Below are positions 5,895-7,877 of a stretch of 7,877 bases of DNA, in pieces. The translations under genes were made by a program, and so were the position numbers. The notes under the pieces are model-generated. The model did no database searches. It was not told the DNA's origin and saw nothing but the letters and a program-made list of their open reading frames with translations. The stretch lies in assembly GCA_033854175.1 (NCBI GenBank), contig JAWOKN010000075.1:1-7877 (forward strand), given 5' to 3'. Origin of the DNA: DATKPE01 sp033854175. Its GTDB lineage: Bacteria; Bacteroidota; Ignavibacteria; UBA10030; SZUA-254. Position 1 is the first letter of the stretch. The number at the start of each line of letters is the position of its first letter.

Positions 5895-6899
5895 TTATTT
5901 GAACACGATTTCTCTTCCCTTTTGGGCAGACTGGTAAATCGCATCGACGATTTTCATTCGGTTGACCGCCTCGTCGGCCGTTGAGATAATCTGATGGAAA
6001 CCGAGGGCTGCGCCGACGAAATGCCGGAGCTCGTTCTCATAGCTTTTCTTGTGGAGATTCAGAGGGGATTCGACCTTTGCCGGGGTGACATTGACGAGAT
6101 TCCCGTGTAGCTGTTTATGGATCTTCAACGGATTCATCATGGCGCTGCCGTCCGATCCGTAAAAGTCGCAGAAAAAGTAGTCATCCGCCGAGGGGAACGA
6201 CCAGCTGACCTCGATCATGATCGCAGTACCGTATTTCATCTCAAGGAACAGGATGCAGGAATCCTCAACCGACTTCGTTTTATGCATGTACATTTTTGCG
6301 CTCACGCGCGATACCGGCGGGAATCCGATCATCCAGAGGACGAGATCGAGCATGGCGATACCGAGATCAAGCAGAACCCCGCCGCCCGATTTATCCTTAT
6401 GGGTGATCCAGGGATTGTTTGTCGACAGCTTTTTCAGCCAGCCTGCCTTGGCGTAGAAGATTTTCCCCAGTTCCCCCTTTTCGATGAAACTCTTGAGAAT
6501 CATCGTATCGGGACGGAAGCGGTTATTCATCCCGACCATGACGTGGCGTTTGGTTTCCCTCGCCTTTTCGGCCATCTGGAGCGCTTCGGCGTAGCGCCGG
6601 GCGATCGGTTTTTCCACAAAGACGTCTTTTCCGGCATCGAGCGAGGCCATGGTAATGGGCAGGTGTGCGTCGGTGCTCGCAGAAACGATGACGGCATCGA
6701 TATCCTCTTTCTGGAGCATTTGCGTGTAATCGGTGTAGGTACGGGCGCCTGTGTATTTTTCACCGATCATCGATGCGCGCGATTTATCCCTGTCGCAGAG
6801 TGAGACGAGTTCGACATCCTCGAATTTCGAAAGTATGGGAAGGTGAAATACCTGGGAGACCCATCCCAGTCCAACAACCCCGACTCGAAGTTTTTTCAT
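5895..6899 (-). CDS. Gfo/Idh/MocA family NAD(P)-dependent oxidoreductase
   Basis: A soluble 334-residue enzyme of the family that oxidises or reduces sugars, inositols and related polyols; the substrate cannot be told. The N-terminal Rossmann fold shows VGVVGLGWVS (6-15) with G10 and G12, an acidic residue after strand two (D36 in SLCDRD), and the family motif VFVEKP at 94-99 (E96, K97, P98). The C-terminal substrate domain follows from about 125, with KSGGGVLLDLG (170-180). In well-studied dehydrogenases the pattern D-x3-H supplies the catalytic His; here D178 is present but position 182 is Ala, so the chemistry may differ or the protein may not be a standard dehydrogenase. It starts 12 bases after the dxs stop, without a Shine-Dalgarno site, so it is probably cotranscribed with dxs. 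Confidence 0.9.
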   Translation of the reverse strand: MKKLRVGVVGLGWVSQVFHLPILSKFEDVELVSLCDRDKSRASMIGEKYTGARTYTDYTQMLQKEDIDAVIVSASTDAHLPITMASLDAGKDVFVEKPIARRYAEALQMAEKARETKRHVMVGMNNRFRPDTMILKSFIEKGELGKIFYAKAGWLKKLSTNNPWITHKDKSGGGVLLDLGIAMLDLVLWMIGFPPVSRVSAKMYMHKTKSVEDSCILFLEMKYGTAIMIEVSWSFPSADDYFFCDFYGSDGSAMMNPLKIHKQLHGNLVNVTPAKVESPLNLHKKSYENELRHFVGAALGFHQIISTADEAVNRMKIVDAIYQSAQKGREIVFK

Positions 6900-6911
6900 A
6901 CGTTTTGTTCG

Positions 6912-7877
6912 TTATGCGGTGATTGTATGTTGAGCCTGACGAAGTTCAGTCCGGAAAAAATCCTTGACGATGCTCGCGATTCCGGCAGGATCAAGTTTCA
7001 GCAGAGCATGAAGCTCCGCCGGAGAACCCTGCTCGACGAAGGTGTCCGGTATGCCGTGGACCAGCACCCGTGGGTGTGGTGTTTCCAACCGGGAAATTTC
7101 TTCAAGGACCCCGCTTCCGAACCCTCCCCGGATTGTATTTTCCTCCACGGTGAGAACACATCTGAAATTTTTGCATACCTCGGCCAGAATCATGCGGTCG
7201 ATCGGCTTGGCGAAACGCATATTGACGACCTGAGGATCAATCCCGTCCTTCGCGAGCAATTCGGCCGCCTTGAGCGAGGGGGCGGTCATTGTCCCGAGGG
7301 CGAGAATGGCGACATCCTTTCCTGGTCGTACGACCTCCCCTTTTCCGACTTCCAGGGTATGGAAGGGTGTGAATCGGACACCGAGACCGTTTCCCCGGGG
7401 GTAGCGGATTGCCACCGGCCCTTCGAGCCCGATGGCTGTGTAGAGCATCTGGCGGAGTTCATCTTCATCCTTCGGAGACATGACGACCATACCCGGGATA
7501 TCCCGCAGGTAGGTAAGATCAAACATACCGTGGTGAGTCGGACCATCGGCCCCGACGAGTCCCGCCCGGTCGAGGCAGAACACGACATGCAATTTCTGCA
7601 GGGACACGTCGTGGATGATCTGATCGAACGCGCGCTGGAGGAACGTCGAATAGACGGCGACGAGCGGAACAAATCCCTGGGTTGCCAATCCGGCCGCGAA
7701 CGTCACGGCATGTTGTTCAGCTATTCCCACGTCAAAGAATCTCTGCGGGAACGCATGCTGAAGCTTGTCCAATCCGGTCCCATCCGGCATGGCGGCGGTG
7801 ATGCCCACGATCCTCGGATTTTCGCGCGCGAGCTCGACGACCGCATCCCCGAAGACTTTCGTATAGGATGGAGCTGT
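6912..7877 (-). CDS. dxs: 1-deoxy-D-xylulose-5-phosphate synthase, C-terminal part (5' end beyond right edge)
   Basis: Condenses pyruvate with glyceraldehyde 3-phosphate using thiamine diphosphate, the first step of the methylerythritol phosphate isoprenoid route. The window holds the last 321 residues, about half of the usual 620-640; the frame is open to base 7877 and begins inside the protein (TAPSYTKVFGDAV), so no start is visible. A GTG at 7808 is an internal valine codon, not a start. The pyrimidine-binding domain shows ITAAMPDGTGL and DVGIAEQHAVTFAAGLA, the latter with the conserved Glu that activates the cofactor, then AVYSTFLQRAFDQ and ADGPTHHG. The transketolase C-terminal domain follows, with VEENTIRGGFGSGV. 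The stop is TAA at 6912-6914, followed closely by the Gfo/Idh gene. Confidence 0.96.
   Translation of the reverse strand, partial: TAPSYTKVFGDAVVELARENPRIVGITAAMPDGTGLDKLQHAFPQRFFDVGIAEQHAVTFAAGLATQGFVPLVAVYSTFLQRAFDQIIHDVSLQKLHVVFCLDRAGLVGADGPTHHGMFDLTYLRDIPGMVVMSPKDEDELRQMLYTAIGLEGPVAIRYPRGNGLGVRFTPFHTLEVGKGEVVRPGKDVAILALGTMTAPSLKAAELLAKDGIDPQVVNMRFAKPIDRMILAEVCKNFRCVLTVEENTIRGGFGSGVLEEISRLETPHPRVLVHGIPDTFVEQGSPAELHALLKLDPAGIASIVKDFFRTELRQAQHTITA

Noticed and set aside
5726..5944. Minus-strand frame of 72 codons across the ribD upstream spacer
   Set aside because: It overlaps the end of the Gfo/Idh gene in another frame and the G-run spacer; its product is Arg/Pro-rich without any recognisable pattern.
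6117..6803. Plus-strand frame of 228 codons
   Set aside because: It is the exact antisense shadow of the Gfo/Idh gene, whose motifs are plain on the minus strand.

Overview
The window comes from a bacterial chromosome and every supported gene lies on the minus strand. It has two parts: a conserved housekeeping backbone (about 2669-7877) and the start of an integrated genetic element (about 1-2668) that abuts the 3' end of a tRNA-Lys gene. The source is an uncultivated-looking or little-studied bacterium. The 2-C-methyl-D-erythritol phosphate isoprenoid pathway (dxs), a fused RibD, an alpha-type riboflavin synthase and SecG all fit bacteria, but I cannot name a phylum.

Backbone, in transcription order from the right edge: the C-terminal half of dxs (5' end outside the window); 12 bases on, a Gfo/Idh/MocA family NAD(P)-dependent oxidoreductase; a 165-base G-run-rich spacer; ribD (fused deaminase-reductase); ribE (riboflavin synthase); 6 bases on, a 252-residue protein I do not recognise; then a clear sigma-70 type promoter driving secG and tRNA-Lys(CUU). 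The promoter -35 box overlaps the stop codon of the unrecognised gene, so secG-tRNA-Lys is a transcription unit of its own placed directly behind the rib genes. dxs makes the isoprenoid precursor DXP. RibD and RibE carry out the middle and last steps of riboflavin synthesis; RibA/B and RibH are not in the window. SecG belongs to the Sec translocon.

Element: directly downstream of tRNA-Lys, in the same orientation, lies a complete tyrosine recombinase with R-K-H-R-H-Y catalytic residues. Four copies of CGTGAC, two direct and two inverted and spaced 11-13 bases, sit at its start; the central pair forms a perfect dyad with 9-base arms. Past the integrase, with its own promoter and Shine-Dalgarno site, is the first 434 codons of an OLD-family-like AAA ATPase that runs off the left edge. 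This is the layout of a tRNA-targeted integrative element, and an OLD-like ATPase is common cargo in such elements, often in phage defence. The far attachment site and the rest of the cargo lie outside the window.

Points worth a second look are the CGTGAC array, the likely readthrough from tRNA-Lys into the integrase, the Gfo/Idh protein whose usual catalytic histidine position is alanine, the altered RibD zinc-site loop, the long G/C homopolymers (one inside the RibD active-site codons), and the unknown protein in the rib cluster.
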